From Curtobacterium sp. PhB115 (lineage in GTDB: Bacteria > Actinomycetota > Actinomycetes > Actinomycetales > Microbacteriaceae): a DNA stretch of 64,000 nucleotides. The stretch covers positions 310,001 to 374,000 of the forward strand of contig NZ_RJKR01000005.1 of the NCBI RefSeq assembly GCF_003752025.1, written 5' to 3'. Below the pieces are notes generated by a model. It was not told the DNA's origin. It saw only the letters and a list, made by a program, of their open reading frames with translations, and made no database searches. Each line of letters begins with the position of its first letter. Position 1 is the first letter of the stretch. Below, piece by piece: positions 33,048 to 41,542 of this stretch. The translations under genes were made by a program, and so were the position numbers.

Positions 33048-33467
33048 GTGACCGAACGCACCTGGGGCTGGCTCGCAGCCGTCATCGACGTCCTGCTCAT
33101 CGTCCTGTTCGCCCTCATCGGGCGCTCCTCGCACGGTGAGTCGAACTCCGCCCTGGCGCTGTGGACGACCGCGTACCCGTTCCTCGCCGGCTGGGCCATC
33201 GCCTACGTCACCAGCGGTGCGTGGGCACGGCCCCTGCGGTTCTGGCCGACCGGGACCGTCGTGTGGATCCTGACCGTGTTCGTCGGACTCGCGATCCGGG
33301 TGGCGACGGGTCAGGGCGACGTCGACGGCAACCCGCTGCCGATCTCGTTCGTCATCGTCGCGACGATCGTGCTCGGGGTGTTCCTGCTCGGGTGGCGCGG
33401 GATCGCCCGGCTCGTGCTGCGCGCGGCGTCCCGGCGGAAGCAGCAGGAGACGACGCAGGCGCGCTGA
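33048..33467 (+). CDS. DUF3054 membrane protein
   Basis: 139-residue protein with four membrane helices: AAVIDVLLIVLFALIG near the start, LAGWAIAYVTSG, GTVVWILTVFVGLAIRV with the conserved PTG before it, and SFVIVATIVLGVFLLGWR at the end, then a basic tail. This matches the DUF3054 pattern; function unknown. The GTG at 33048 is used because the family N-terminus (TERTWGWLAAVIDV) begins there. It stands alone between divergent and convergent neighbours. Confidence 0.85.
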   Translation: MTERTWGWLAAVIDVLLIVLFALIGRSSHGESNSALALWTTAYPFLAGWAIAYVTSGAWARPLRFWPTGTVVWILTVFVGLAIRVATGQGDVDGNPLPISFVIVATIVLGVFLLGWRGIARLVLRAASRRKQQETTQAR

Positions 33468-33518
33468 CACCGGTCGCCGCCCTGACACCGGTCGCACGTC
33501 CCCGGTCGCCGGACCGCC

Positions 33519-34169
33519 TCAGAAGAGGCCGGCGCGCGGCGCTTCCGGTCCGTCGAACCCGCGGAACATGTCCGACACCAGGGCATCGATCTGCGGTTCG
33601 ACGAGCCGTTCGACGGCTTCCGCGATGCGGGGTCGGTGGTCGATGAGCGCGAGGCACACCGCCGTGCCGGTGGACTGCGCGCACTCGTCCGACAGCGCGA
33701 TCTCGTGTCGGAGTGCCGACTTCGCCTCGTCCGACAGCGGTTCGCGCGGCGCTTGCTCCCGGGCGCCGGTGCCGGTCAGCTCGCCGAGGGTGAACAGGAA
33801 GGGCTCACCGGGCGAGGGCTCCGGATCGACGTCGAGGCCTTGGAACTCCGGCTGGAGTCCCTCGGCGGGCTGGTACCCCGCGTGCTGCTTCCGCGCCGCC
33901 GCCCGTTCGAGCTCCCGTTGCAGCAGCGGCAGGTTCTTCGCCGTGTAGTCGTCGACGGCGTCCTCGATGATGGTCGAGATCCGGCCGATCAGCGCGTGCT
34001 GGACGGCGTGCGGCACGTCCGGCCCGAAGCCCGCGGCGGACGCGACGGGCGACCCGGTGCACTTGCGGCAGATGCGCGTGCGGGGTCGAGCCGTGCCGAT
34101 CTGCCACCGCGGCAACCAGCGGAGCCAGACGTCGACCGCGCTGCGCACGCGTCCGTCGATGCCGTCCAT
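33519..34169 (-). CDS. Conserved hypothetical protein with CxxC motif
   Basis: 216 residues; I do not recognise the family. Near the N-terminus are WLRWLPRWQIG and RICRKC (Cys34 and Cys37), the only Cys pair, which could bind metal. Then comes an alpha-helical charged region (ELERAAARKQHAGYQP) and a helical C-terminus with two isolated Cys. There is no signal or membrane helix. A TACCCT box at 34176-34181, 6 nt before the ATG, indicates a leaderless promoter. Confidence 0.7.
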   Translation of the reverse strand: MDGIDGRVRSAVDVWLRWLPRWQIGTARPRTRICRKCTGSPVASAAGFGPDVPHAVQHALIGRISTIIEDAVDDYTAKNLPLLQRELERAAARKQHAGYQPAEGLQPEFQGLDVDPEPSPGEPFLFTLGELTGTGAREQAPREPLSDEAKSALRHEIALSDECAQSTGTAVCLALIDHRPRIAEAVERLVEPQIDALVSDMFRGFDGPEAPRAGLF

Positions 34170-34239
34170 GGGTCCAGGGTATGCGCCACGCCCGGGATCG
34201 CCCCGGATTTCCGGGTCGGGGCGGACGTCGGGCGAACGC

Positions 34240-34527
34240 GGCGTCGCACGGTGCGAGGGCGCCGGCCTCGCGGCGTCGCACGGTGCGAGGGCACCGGCCT
34301 CGTGGCGTCGCACGGTGCGAGGGCACCGGCCGGACCGTGCGAGGTTCCGACCACGGTGCGAGGCTCCGAGGGTGGCACGGTGCGCGGAACCTCGCACACT
34401 GCGGTCGCGCTCCGCCCCACGCCCCGCGCGCGCCACACCCCGCGGCACCCGCGGGACCGTGCGAGGTCCGGACCACGGTGCGAGGCCCCGAGGGTGGCAC
34501 GGTGCGCGGAACCTCGCACACTGCGGA
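34240..34527. repeat. Repeat-packed intergenic region built on GTGCGAGG
   Basis: Part 1: a 32-bp tandem repeat, units at 34240, 34272 and a partial at 34304, each containing the palindrome TCGCACGGTGCGA. Part 2: two diverged copies of a roughly 75-bp module (about 34333-34403 and 34454-34526) starting GGACCGTGCGAGG, with an internal GACCACGGTGCGAGG, and ending GGAACCTCGCACACTGCGG. The module ends are inversely related. The 392-nt gap holds no gene. Confidence 0.85.
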
Positions 34528-34561
34528 CCCGCGCGCCCGGCGCCCGCGCGCCGCCCCCGCG

Positions 34562-35548
34562 CTACCCGCGCGGCTCGGTCACGAAGTCGATGAGCTCCTC
34601 GACGCGACCGAGCAGCTGGGGCTCCAGGTCGGCGAAGGTCCGCACCTGCCCGAGGATCCGCTGCCACGCCCGGGCGATGTCGGCCTGCTCCTGGTGCGGC
34701 CACCCGAGCGCCTGGCAGATGCCCTTCTTCCACTCGATCGACCGCGGGATCGTGGGCCACGCCCGCAGTCCGACCCGAGCGGGCTTCACCGACTGCCAGA
34801 CGTCGACGAACGGGTGCCCGACGACGAGCACGTGCGCGCCCCACTTCCCCCGCATCACGGCGTCGGCGAAGCGGGACTCCTTCGACCCGGGCACGAGGTG
34901 GTCGACGAGCACGCCGACGCGACGGTCGCGCGTCGGCTGGAACTCGTCGAGCACCGCGGCCAGGTTGTCGACGCCGGAGAGTTCCTCGACGACGACACCC
35001 TCGACGCGGAGGTCGGCTCCCCAGACCTTCTCGACGAGCTCGGCGTCGTGCTTGCCCTCGACCATGATCCGGCTCGGCAGGGCCACCCGGGCACGCTGCG
35101 ACTCCACGGCGAACGATCCGGACGCGGTGCGGAGGCGACCGCCGTCGGACGCCTGCCGCACGGCGGGCGCGGCCCCGGGCCTCCAGTCAGCGTGGACGGA
35201 ACCGACGGAACCGACGGAACCCGGCCGACCAGCAGCACCAGCAGCACCAGCAGCACCAGCACCAGCACCACCCCCACCCGACCGCCCGACCGGCGTCGAC
35301 GGCCGTCCCAGCGTCACGAGCTCACCCTCGAGCAGGAACTGCCCCGTGAAGGGGAAGGAGCGCGTGCGGCCCTTCCAGTCCTCGAGCGCGATGTTGCCCG
35401 CCTCGAGTCCGACGACGGCACCCGCCCACCCGGAGTCCGGGTCCTCGAGCACCATGTCGCGTTCGAGCGGCACCTGCCGCACCTTCTTCACCCCGCGGGA
35501 GCGCCAGTCCCCCGAGAGCACGTCCCCGCCGTACCGGTCGTCGTCCAC
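34562..35548 (-). CDS. DUF3097 family protein
   Basis: 328 residues. The N-terminal part includes VPLERDMVLEDPDSGWAGAV. Then comes a Gly/Ala-rich insert (GGGGAGAGAAGAAGAAG, about 93-109), encoded by GCT/GGT repeats and probably a linker. The conserved C-terminal half has MVEGKHDAELVEKVWG, VEELSGVDNLAAVL, RVGVLVDHLVPGSKE and HPFVDVWQSVKP. The first motif resembles the glutamate motif of TOPRIM domains. Function unknown; the family is widespread in actinobacteria. The GTG at 35548 was chosen because TACCCT lies 7 nt before it (35556-35561), indicating leaderless transcription. Confidence 0.85.
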   Translation of the reverse strand: MDDDRYGGDVLSGDWRSRGVKKVRQVPLERDMVLEDPDSGWAGAVVGLEAGNIALEDWKGRTRSFPFTGQFLLEGELVTLGRPSTPVGRSGGGGAGAGAAGAAGAAGRPGSVGSVGSVHADWRPGAAPAVRQASDGGRLRTASGSFAVESQRARVALPSRIMVEGKHDAELVEKVWGADLRVEGVVVEELSGVDNLAAVLDEFQPTRDRRVGVLVDHLVPGSKESRFADAVMRGKWGAHVLVVGHPFVDVWQSVKPARVGLRAWPTIPRSIEWKKGICQALGWPHQEQADIARAWQRILGQVRTFADLEPQLLGRVEELIDFVTEPRG

Positions 35549-35555
35549 CCGCACG

Positions 35556-35561
35556 AGGGTA
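35556..35561 (-). promoter_or_regulatory. -10 box of a leaderless promoter
   Basis: TACCCT on the minus strand, 7 nt before the DUF3097 GTG start. The same box precedes the hypothetical gene at 34169 and mnmA. Confidence 0.5.
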
Positions 35562-35630
35562 CTGTCGTCGACGGCCCGGACGACGTCGACCGGCCGTGCA
35601 CCCCACCATCCCGACGGAAGGCCACCTCCT

Positions 35631-36680
35631 TTGCGCGCTGCGATCATCCACGCCCCCAACGACATCCGAGTCGAGGACCGCGACCGGCCCGGCCTGATCA
35701 CGCCGAAGGACGTCGTCGTCAAGGTCGTCGCCGCGTGCGTGTGCGGCTCGGACCTGTGGCCGTACCGCGGCGTCACGAAGACCCGGGAGCCGCACCCGAT
35801 CGGGCACGAGCTCGTCGGCGAGGTCGTCGAGGTCGGCGACGCGGTCACCGACCTGCACGTCGGTGACTTCGTCATCTCCCCCTTCACGATGAACGAGGGC
35901 ACGTGCCAGGCCTGCCGGCACGGCATGACGACCGGCTGCGACCACCTGTCCGGCTTCGGCGGCGACGACGCCTACGGCGACCCGGTCGGCGGCGCGCAGG
36001 CGGAGTACGTCCGGATCCCGGACGCGTCGGCGACCCTCGTCGCGGTTCCCGGCCCGGTCGACCCAGCGCTCGTCCCCTCACTGCTCACCCTGTCCGACGT
36101 GTTCTCCACAGGGCACCACGCGGCGGTGTCGGCTGCGGTCGGTCCGCGGAAGACGGTCGTCGTGGTCGGCGACGGTGCGGTCGGTCTGTCCGCGGTGCTC
36201 GCGTCGAAGCGGCTCGGCGCGGAGCGCATCATCGCGATGAGCCGGCACGCCGACCGGCAGGCACTGGCGCGGGAGTTCGGGGCGACGGACATCGTCGAGG
36301 CCCGTGGCGCAGCGGGTGTCGCGGCGATCAAGGAGCTGCTCGGCGGCGACCTGGCGGACTGCGCGGTCGAGGCCGTCGGCACCGAGGAGAGCATGGACCA
36401 GGCGCTGCACTCGGTGCGCCCTGGTGGCAACCTCGGCTTCGTCGGGGTCCCGCACGGGGTGCCGACGATCGGCACGCGCTACCTCTTCGACACCAACATC
36501 GCGGTCGCGGGCGGCATGGCACCGGCGCGCAAGTACATCCCGGAGCTGCTGCCGGACGTGCTCTCGGGTGCGATCGAGCCGGGTCGGGTGTTCGACCTCG
36601 AGCTGCCGCTCGACGAGACCGCCGAGGCGTACCGGGCGATGGACGAGCGCCGGGCCATCAAGGTGCTGCTGCGCCCGTAG
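35631..36680 (+). CDS. Zinc-dependent alcohol dehydrogenase family protein
   Basis: 349-residue medium-chain dehydrogenase. Catalytic-zinc residues Cys38 (CGSD), His59-Glu60 (GHELVGEVVEVG) and the nucleotide-binding motif VVGDGAVGLSAVLASK are visible. The structural-zinc loop has Cys92, Cys95 and Cys103 only. It resembles threonine-dehydrogenase/formaldehyde-dehydrogenase-like ADHs; the substrate is unknown. The start is TTG at 35631: the family N-terminus RAAIIHAPNDIRV begins there, GGAAGG lies 9 nt upstream, and no ATG or GTG fits. A perfect hairpin follows the stop. Confidence 0.88.
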   Translation: MRAAIIHAPNDIRVEDRDRPGLITPKDVVVKVVAACVCGSDLWPYRGVTKTREPHPIGHELVGEVVEVGDAVTDLHVGDFVISPFTMNEGTCQACRHGMTTGCDHLSGFGGDDAYGDPVGGAQAEYVRIPDASATLVAVPGPVDPALVPSLLTLSDVFSTGHHAAVSAAVGPRKTVVVVGDGAVGLSAVLASKRLGAERIIAMSRHADRQALAREFGATDIVEARGAAGVAAIKELLGGDLADCAVEAVGTEESMDQALHSVRPGGNLGFVGVPHGVPTIGTRYLFDTNIAVAGGMAPARKYIPELLPDVLSGAIEPGRVFDLELPLDETAEAYRAMDERRAIKVLLRP

Positions 36681-36711
36681 CGGCGCGCGGGGTGCGTGAC
36701 GCACCGACAGG

Positions 36712-36755
36712 CGGACGGGAGGCCCGTGGCGACGCCGCCACGGGCCTCCCGTCCG
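36712..36755 (+). terminator. 3'-end hairpin, 20-bp perfect arms (second copy)
   Basis: Arms identical to those at 11172-11215, with loop ACGC in place of GCGT, located 31 nt after the alcohol dehydrogenase stop. No T-tract. Confidence 0.8.
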
Positions 36756-36799
36756 TCGTGGGGTCGCGTCTGCATGCCGGGCACGCGCCGCGCGCTTGC

Positions 36800-36878
36800 G
36801 TTTCGCGCAGCAGAACGCGTGTTTCGAATCGGTAAACAAACCTTTCAGTAAAGAAGGTTGTCCGTTACTGTCCTCGAC
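36800..36878 (+). promoter_or_regulatory. AT-rich promoter/operator region of the ROK regulator gene
   Basis: A rare AT-rich stretch here. TACTGT at 36865-36870 lies close before the ATG at 36879 (leaderless). CCTTTCAGTAAAGAAGG at 36841-36857 is an imperfect dyad and a candidate operator for the ROK protein itself. Confidence 0.5.
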
Positions 36879-38120
36879 ATGAGCACACGCGGACGCACCC
36901 CCGGCCAGCCCGGCCTGCTGCGCGTCCTGAACGACCGGGCCGCCCTCGAGCTGCTGCTCGACGACGGTGCACTCACCCGCAACGAGCTCGCCCAGCGCAC
37001 CGGGCTGAGCAAGCCGACCGCCGCCGAGATCATCCGACGGCTCGAGTCCGCCGACCTCATCCGACCGGCCGGCACGGACACGCAGTCCGGCCGTCGTGGC
37101 CCGAGCGCCGTCGTGTACGAAGCCATCACCGACCGCGACCTCGCCGTCGCGGTCGACGTCCAGCTCGTCGATGTCCGCTCCACCGTGGTCGACGCCGCCG
37201 GCCGCACCTTCCCGGTCGCCACGCACCGCATGTCCGACGCCGAGGTCCGCGCTCCCGGTGCCGACATCGTCGCCGCCGCGATCTCCCGGGCGGCAGCAGC
37301 GGCCGACGTCGACCCCGAACTCGTCACCGCCGTCGCGGTCGGCGTCCAGGCGAGTGTCGACCACGCGACCGACACCCTGATCTTCACCGACGGCCTGCCC
37401 GGCTGGCCCCGCGAGCAGGTCAGCGCGAGCCTCTCCGCCGAACTCGGCGTGCACGTCGTCATCGAGAACGACGCGAACCTCGCCGCCATCGCCGAACGGA
37501 ACATGGGCGCCGGCCGTGCCCCCGGTTCCTTCGCGCTCCTCTGGATGGCGGAGGGCCTCGGCATGGCCCTCGACCTCGGCGGCCACCTGCACACCGGGGC
37601 CTCCGGCGCCGCGGGTGAGATCGGCTACCTCAGCGTGCCCGCCGACGCACGCTCCATCGACCCGACGGCCACGATCATCGCGGACCTCATCTCCGAGCCC
37701 GCGATCACCGCACTGGCCGCCGAGCACGGGATCACGGCACCGGACGGCACCGCAGCCGACTGGCGCCAGGTGCTCCCGCAACTGCCCGGCCTGCCCGAGC
37801 AGCACCCCTTCACCGTCGCCCTCGGCGAGCGCGTGGGGCACAACGTGCTCCCCGTCCTCGCGGTGGCCGATCCCGAGACGGTCGTGCTGCACGGCCCGAC
37901 CGGGATCGCCGGCGGACCCGCCCTGGCCGCCGCCGTGACCGCCTGGCTCCGGACCCGCTCGCGCTGGTCCACCGCCGTGGTGGCACCCGGCGTCCCCGAC
38001 ACCCCCGTCCTGCACGGTGCGCGCCACGTCCTCATCGACGTCGTCCGCACCGCGCTCGCGGGCCGACTCGAGCGCATCAGTGACGATGCCCCCGCGCCGG
38101 ACCCCGCCGAGCGCCCCTGA
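36879..38120 (+). CDS. ROK-family transcriptional repressor
   Basis: 413 residues. A winged helix-turn-helix at about 25-80 (ALTRNELAQRTGLSKPTAAEII) is followed by a ROK domain. The domain has IENDANLAAIAE and a degenerate LLWMAEGLGMALDLGGHLHTGASGAAGEIGYL region, without the CxCGxxGC zinc motif of ROK kinases, so it is a regulator rather than a kinase. It lies immediately upstream of, and on the same strand as, an ABC sugar-uptake cluster it probably controls; the inducer would be a sugar or sugar phosphate. The ATG at 36879 was selected by the close TACTGT box. Confidence 0.92.
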   Translation: MSTRGRTPGQPGLLRVLNDRAALELLLDDGALTRNELAQRTGLSKPTAAEIIRRLESADLIRPAGTDTQSGRRGPSAVVYEAITDRDLAVAVDVQLVDVRSTVVDAAGRTFPVATHRMSDAEVRAPGADIVAAAISRAAAAADVDPELVTAVAVGVQASVDHATDTLIFTDGLPGWPREQVSASLSAELGVHVVIENDANLAAIAERNMGAGRAPGSFALLWMAEGLGMALDLGGHLHTGASGAAGEIGYLSVPADARSIDPTATIIADLISEPAITALAAEHGITAPDGTAADWRQVLPQLPGLPEQHPFTVALGERVGHNVLPVLAVADPETVVLHGPTGIAGGPALAAAVTAWLRTRSRWSTAVVAPGVPDTPVLHGARHVLIDVVRTALAGRLERISDDAPAPDPAERP

Positions 38121-38156
38121 ACCGTTCCACCCGCACCACTCGAGGCACCATCACCC

Positions 38157-38173
38157 AGCCCTGTCACAGGGCT
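38157..38173 (+). terminator. Hairpin after the ROK gene
   Basis: AGCCCTGTCACAGGGCT, 7-bp arms with a 3-nt loop, followed by CTTCGTC; 37 nt after the stop. Confidence 0.55.
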
Positions 38174-38180
38174 CTTCGTC

Positions 38181-38214
38181 GCGCCCGGGAACGGGCGGCG
38201 CCCGGCAACGGGTT
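38181..38214 (+). promoter_or_regulatory. 17-bp direct repeat before the binding-protein gene
   Basis: GCGCCCGGGAACGGGCG is followed at once by GCGCCCGGCAACGGGTT (14 of 17 identical). It lies 50 nt before the binding-protein start, where a regulator such as the adjacent ROK protein could bind. No clear -10 is visible between it and the gene. Confidence 0.4.
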
Positions 38215-38263
38215 CCGCCCGCGATCGGGCAGTGGCGGAGCGAGATCAGAGAGCGAGTCCCGC

Positions 38264-39604
38264 ATGTCACTCCCCAGTCCGAAGTTCCGGCGGATCATCA
38301 CCGCCACCGCCGTCGCCGCGGCCGGCGCCCTGGTCGTCGCCGGCTGCAGTTCCGGCAGCAGCGCCGACGCGATCGACGACAGCGCCCCGAAGGAGCTCAA
38401 GGGCACCGTGTCCCTGTGGCACTTCTTCACCGGCCGTGAAGCCGGCGTCGTGAAGACCGCCGTCGCGGGCTTCGAGAAGGCCAACCCCGGCGTCACCGTC
38501 GACATCCACGCCGGGCAGGACGACGAGAAGCTGCAGAAGGCGATCTCCTCCGGGCAGAACATCGACGTCGGGCTGTCGTACTCGACGGCGATCGTCGGCA
38601 GCTTCTGTTCGTCGGGGGCCTTCCGCGACCTGTCGCCGTACATCAAGCGGGACAAGGTCGACCTGTCGGACATCCCGAAGGCCGTGCAGTCGTACACGCA
38701 GTACAAGGGCACGCGGTGCACCCTGCCGGCCCTCGCCGACGTGAGTGCGCTGATGTACAACAAGGCCGCGTTCGCGAAGGCCGGCATCACCTCGGCGCCG
38801 AAGACCCTGGACGAGCTCGAGGCCGACGCGCTGAAGCTCACGACCTACAACCCGGACGGCTCCATCAAGCAGCTCGGCTTCAACCCGCTCATCGACTTCT
38901 ACGAGAACTCGCCCGAGCACTGGGCGCCGATGATCGACGGATCCTGGCTCGACAAGGACGGCAACAGCGTGATCGGCACGTCCGACGCGTGGAAGAAGCT
39001 CATCACCTGGCAGAAGGACTTCGTCGACGAGATCGGCTACGACAAGCTCAAGGCGTTCACGTCCGGCCTCGGCCAGGAGTTCGCCGCCGACAACGCGTTC
39101 CAGACCGGTCAGGTCGCGATGCAGATCGACGGTGAGTACCGCACCGCCTTCATCAGGGACCAGAAGCCGGACCTGGAGTACGGCACGGCGCCGACCCCGG
39201 TGATGGACGGCCTCGGCAACTACGGCTCGACGTACATCGCGGGCAACGTCGCGGGCATCGCGAAGGGCTCGAAGAACCCGGAGCTCTCGTGGGCGCTCCT
39301 GAAGTACCTGTCCACGAACACCGACGCGCAGGTCACGATGGGCAACGGGCTGAAGAACATCCCGACGCTCACCTCGGCGCTGGACTCCTCGAAGCTCGAG
39401 GTCGACGAGAACTACAAGACCTTCGTCGACGTCGCGGGCAACGAGGACACGATGACCTCGCCCGGCACCGCCGACGGCGCCGCCTACATCGGCACCTTCA
39501 CGAAGTTCTGGCAGGCGTACCAGGAGAAGGGCGGCGACCTCGACGCCAAGCTGAAGAAGCTCGACTCGGACATCGACAACGCCAACCAGCTGGCTGGTCC
39601 GTGA
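38264..39604 (+). CDS. ABC transporter sugar-binding lipoprotein (family 1 SBP)
   Basis: 446-residue extracellular binding protein. The lipoprotein signal ends ALVVAGC (lipidated Cys28), followed by a Ser-rich spacer. The fold begins LKGTVSLWHFFTGREAG, typical of the oligosaccharide/polyol family 1 SBPs. It delivers a sugar, most likely a beta-linked disaccharide judging by the downstream GH4, to the two permeases encoded next. Its stop and the next start share one base (TGATG), indicating coupling. Confidence 0.93.
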   Translation: MSLPSPKFRRIITATAVAAAGALVVAGCSSGSSADAIDDSAPKELKGTVSLWHFFTGREAGVVKTAVAGFEKANPGVTVDIHAGQDDEKLQKAISSGQNIDVGLSYSTAIVGSFCSSGAFRDLSPYIKRDKVDLSDIPKAVQSYTQYKGTRCTLPALADVSALMYNKAAFAKAGITSAPKTLDELEADALKLTTYNPDGSIKQLGFNPLIDFYENSPEHWAPMIDGSWLDKDGNSVIGTSDAWKKLITWQKDFVDEIGYDKLKAFTSGLGQEFAADNAFQTGQVAMQIDGEYRTAFIRDQKPDLEYGTAPTPVMDGLGNYGSTYIAGNVAGIAKGSKNPELSWALLKYLSTNTDAQVTMGNGLKNIPTLTSALDSSKLEVDENYKTFVDVAGNEDTMTSPGTADGAAYIGTFTKFWQAYQEKGGDLDAKLKKLDSDIDNANQLAGP

Positions 39605-40644
39605 TGAGCGTCACCACCAAGACGACCGGCCGGGAGGCGCGGCTCGCCCGCGCCGCCCGGCCCGCGGGCCCGACGGGGTCCGGTCCGGTGCCCCCGTCGG
39701 CTCCCCGACGTCGGCCCCGGTCCGCCGAGTCCCGTCGCCGGCTCGTCGCGCTGACGATGCTCGCTCCGGCGCTCCTCGGGCTCGTGGTGTTCTTCGCCTA
39801 CCCGCTCGTCGCGTCGATCTTCTACTCGTTCACCCGCTACAACCAGCTGCAGGAGCCCGAGTTCGTCGGCCTGCTGAACTACAAGTTCCTGTTCACGCAG
39901 GACCCGCAGATCGGCCCCGCGGTCGTCAACACCCTGTGGTTCGTCGTGATCCTGGTACCCGTGCGGATCGTCTGCGGGCTCCTCGTCGCCGGGCTGCTCA
40001 GCCGGGCGAAGACCGCGACGGGGTTCTGGCGGACGCTGTTCTACCTGCCCGCCCTGGTGCCGCCGGTCGCGAGCGTGGTGGCGTTCGTGTTCCTGTTCAA
40101 CCCGGGGACCGGCCCCGTGAACCAGATCCTGCGGGTCTTCGGGATCGACGGGCCGCTGTGGTTCAACGACCCGGCGTGGTCCAAGCCGTCGCTCGTGATC
40201 ATGGGCGTCTGGGTGATGGGCGACATCATGATCATCTTCCTCGCCTCGCTGCTCGACGTGCCCCGCGACCTGTACGAGGCCGCCTCCCTCGACGGCGCCA
40301 ACGGCGTCCAGCAGGTTCGTCACATCACCCTGCCGACGATCGCCCCGGTGATCGGCTTCGCCGCGGTGACGGGGGTGATCGCCGCCCTGCAGTACTTCAC
40401 CGAGGCGGCTGTCGCCTCCGGTGTCGCGAGCGGCAAGGCGACGATCGGTGGCGGGACCGCCGCCCAGCTCGGCTACCCGGGCACCTCACTGCTCACGTAC
40501 ACCGAGCTGCTCTACCAGCACGGGTTCGCGAACTTCCAGTTCGGCTACGCCTCCGCGATGGCCGTCGTCCTGTTCGTGATCACCGCGGTGGTGCTCGTCT
40601 TCACGATGCGCCGGATCAGTGTGTTCCGGCCGGAGGAGTCCTGA
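39604..40644 (+). CDS. ABC sugar transporter permease (MalF-like)
   Basis: 346 residues. A Pro/Arg-rich N-terminal cytoplasmic extension (1-45) precedes six helices. The EAA loop for ATPase contact reads YEAASLDGANGVQQVRHITLP. It pairs with the next permease. ATG at 39604 overlaps the SBP stop by one base. Confidence 0.94.
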   Translation: MSVTTKTTGREARLARAARPAGPTGSGPVPPSAPRRRPRSAESRRRLVALTMLAPALLGLVVFFAYPLVASIFYSFTRYNQLQEPEFVGLLNYKFLFTQDPQIGPAVVNTLWFVVILVPVRIVCGLLVAGLLSRAKTATGFWRTLFYLPALVPPVASVVAFVFLFNPGTGPVNQILRVFGIDGPLWFNDPAWSKPSLVIMGVWVMGDIMIIFLASLLDVPRDLYEAASLDGANGVQQVRHITLPTIAPVIGFAAVTGVIAALQYFTEAAVASGVASGKATIGGGTAAQLGYPGTSLLTYTELLYQHGFANFQFGYASAMAVVLFVITAVVLVFTMRRISVFRPEES

Positions 40645-41534
40645 TGACCGCTGTGTCCCAGTCCCCGCTCACCCGGGCACCCCGGGGTTCCGCTCCCCGC
40701 ACCGGCAGGCCGCGTGGTCGCACCCTCGTGTGGATCGCCGAGCACGCCGCACTCGTCGCGCTCGGGGTCCTGACCCTCGCGCCGATCGTGTTCGTGATCC
40801 TGACCTCGCTGATGTCGAGCAACCAGGCCCTGACCGCCTCGATCGTCCCGCGGCCGTTCGACTTCGCGAACTACGGCCGGGTGTTCACCGAGCTGCCCCT
40901 GGCGCGGTGGTTCGGCAACTCCGCCTTGTACGCCGTGCTCGCGACCGCGTTCATGCTCCTCAGCTCGGTGCCGGCGGCGTACGCCCTCGCCCAGATCAAG
41001 TTCAAGGGCGCGAACCTGATCTTCACCGTGATCATCGTCGCGATGCTCCTGCCCCCGCAGGTCACCGCGGTGCCGGTCTACGTGATGTGGTCGCACCTGC
41101 ACCTGACCGGCACGCTGTGGCCGCTGATCCTGCCGAACCTGCTCGGGGACGCCTTCAGCATCTTCCTGCTCCGGCAGTTCTTCATGACCATCCCGAAGGA
41201 GTACGGCGACGCCGCCCGCATGGACGGCTGCAGCGAGTGGGGCGTGCTCTGGCGGGTCGTCGTCCCGATGGCCCGACCGGGCATCGCGTCGGCGGCGATC
41301 TTCATGTTCTTCCACTCGTGGAACGACTACTACGGCCCGCTCCTGTACGCGTCCGAGAACCAGGCCGCCTGGCCGGTGGCGTACGGCCTCGCCACGTTCC
41401 GCGGGCAGCACGGCACCGACTGGTCGATGACGATGGCGATGACCGTCGTCGTCATGGTCCCCGTCGTCATCATCTTCTTCTTCGCACAGAAGGCATTCGT
41501 CGAGGGCATCGCGCTCACCGGCGTGAAGGGATAG
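40644..41534 (+). CDS. ABC sugar transporter permease (MalG-like)
   Basis: 296 residues, six helices, with EAA loop YGDAARMDGCSEWGVLWRVVVP. ATG at 40644 shares one base with the upstream stop (TGATG). No ATPase gene is present in the cluster; actinobacterial CUT1 systems generally use a shared MsiK ATPase encoded elsewhere. Confidence 0.94.
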   Translation: MTAVSQSPLTRAPRGSAPRTGRPRGRTLVWIAEHAALVALGVLTLAPIVFVILTSLMSSNQALTASIVPRPFDFANYGRVFTELPLARWFGNSALYAVLATAFMLLSSVPAAYALAQIKFKGANLIFTVIIVAMLLPPQVTAVPVYVMWSHLHLTGTLWPLILPNLLGDAFSIFLLRQFFMTIPKEYGDAARMDGCSEWGVLWRVVVPMARPGIASAAIFMFFHSWNDYYGPLLYASENQAAWPVAYGLATFRGQHGTDWSMTMAMTVVVMVPVVIIFFFAQKAFVEGIALTGVKG

Positions 41535-41542
41535 CAGCACCA

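Noticed and set aside
34240..34330. Possible CRISPR array (32-bp repeats with a palindromic core)
   Set aside because: Fewer than three full units, directly abutting without spacers.
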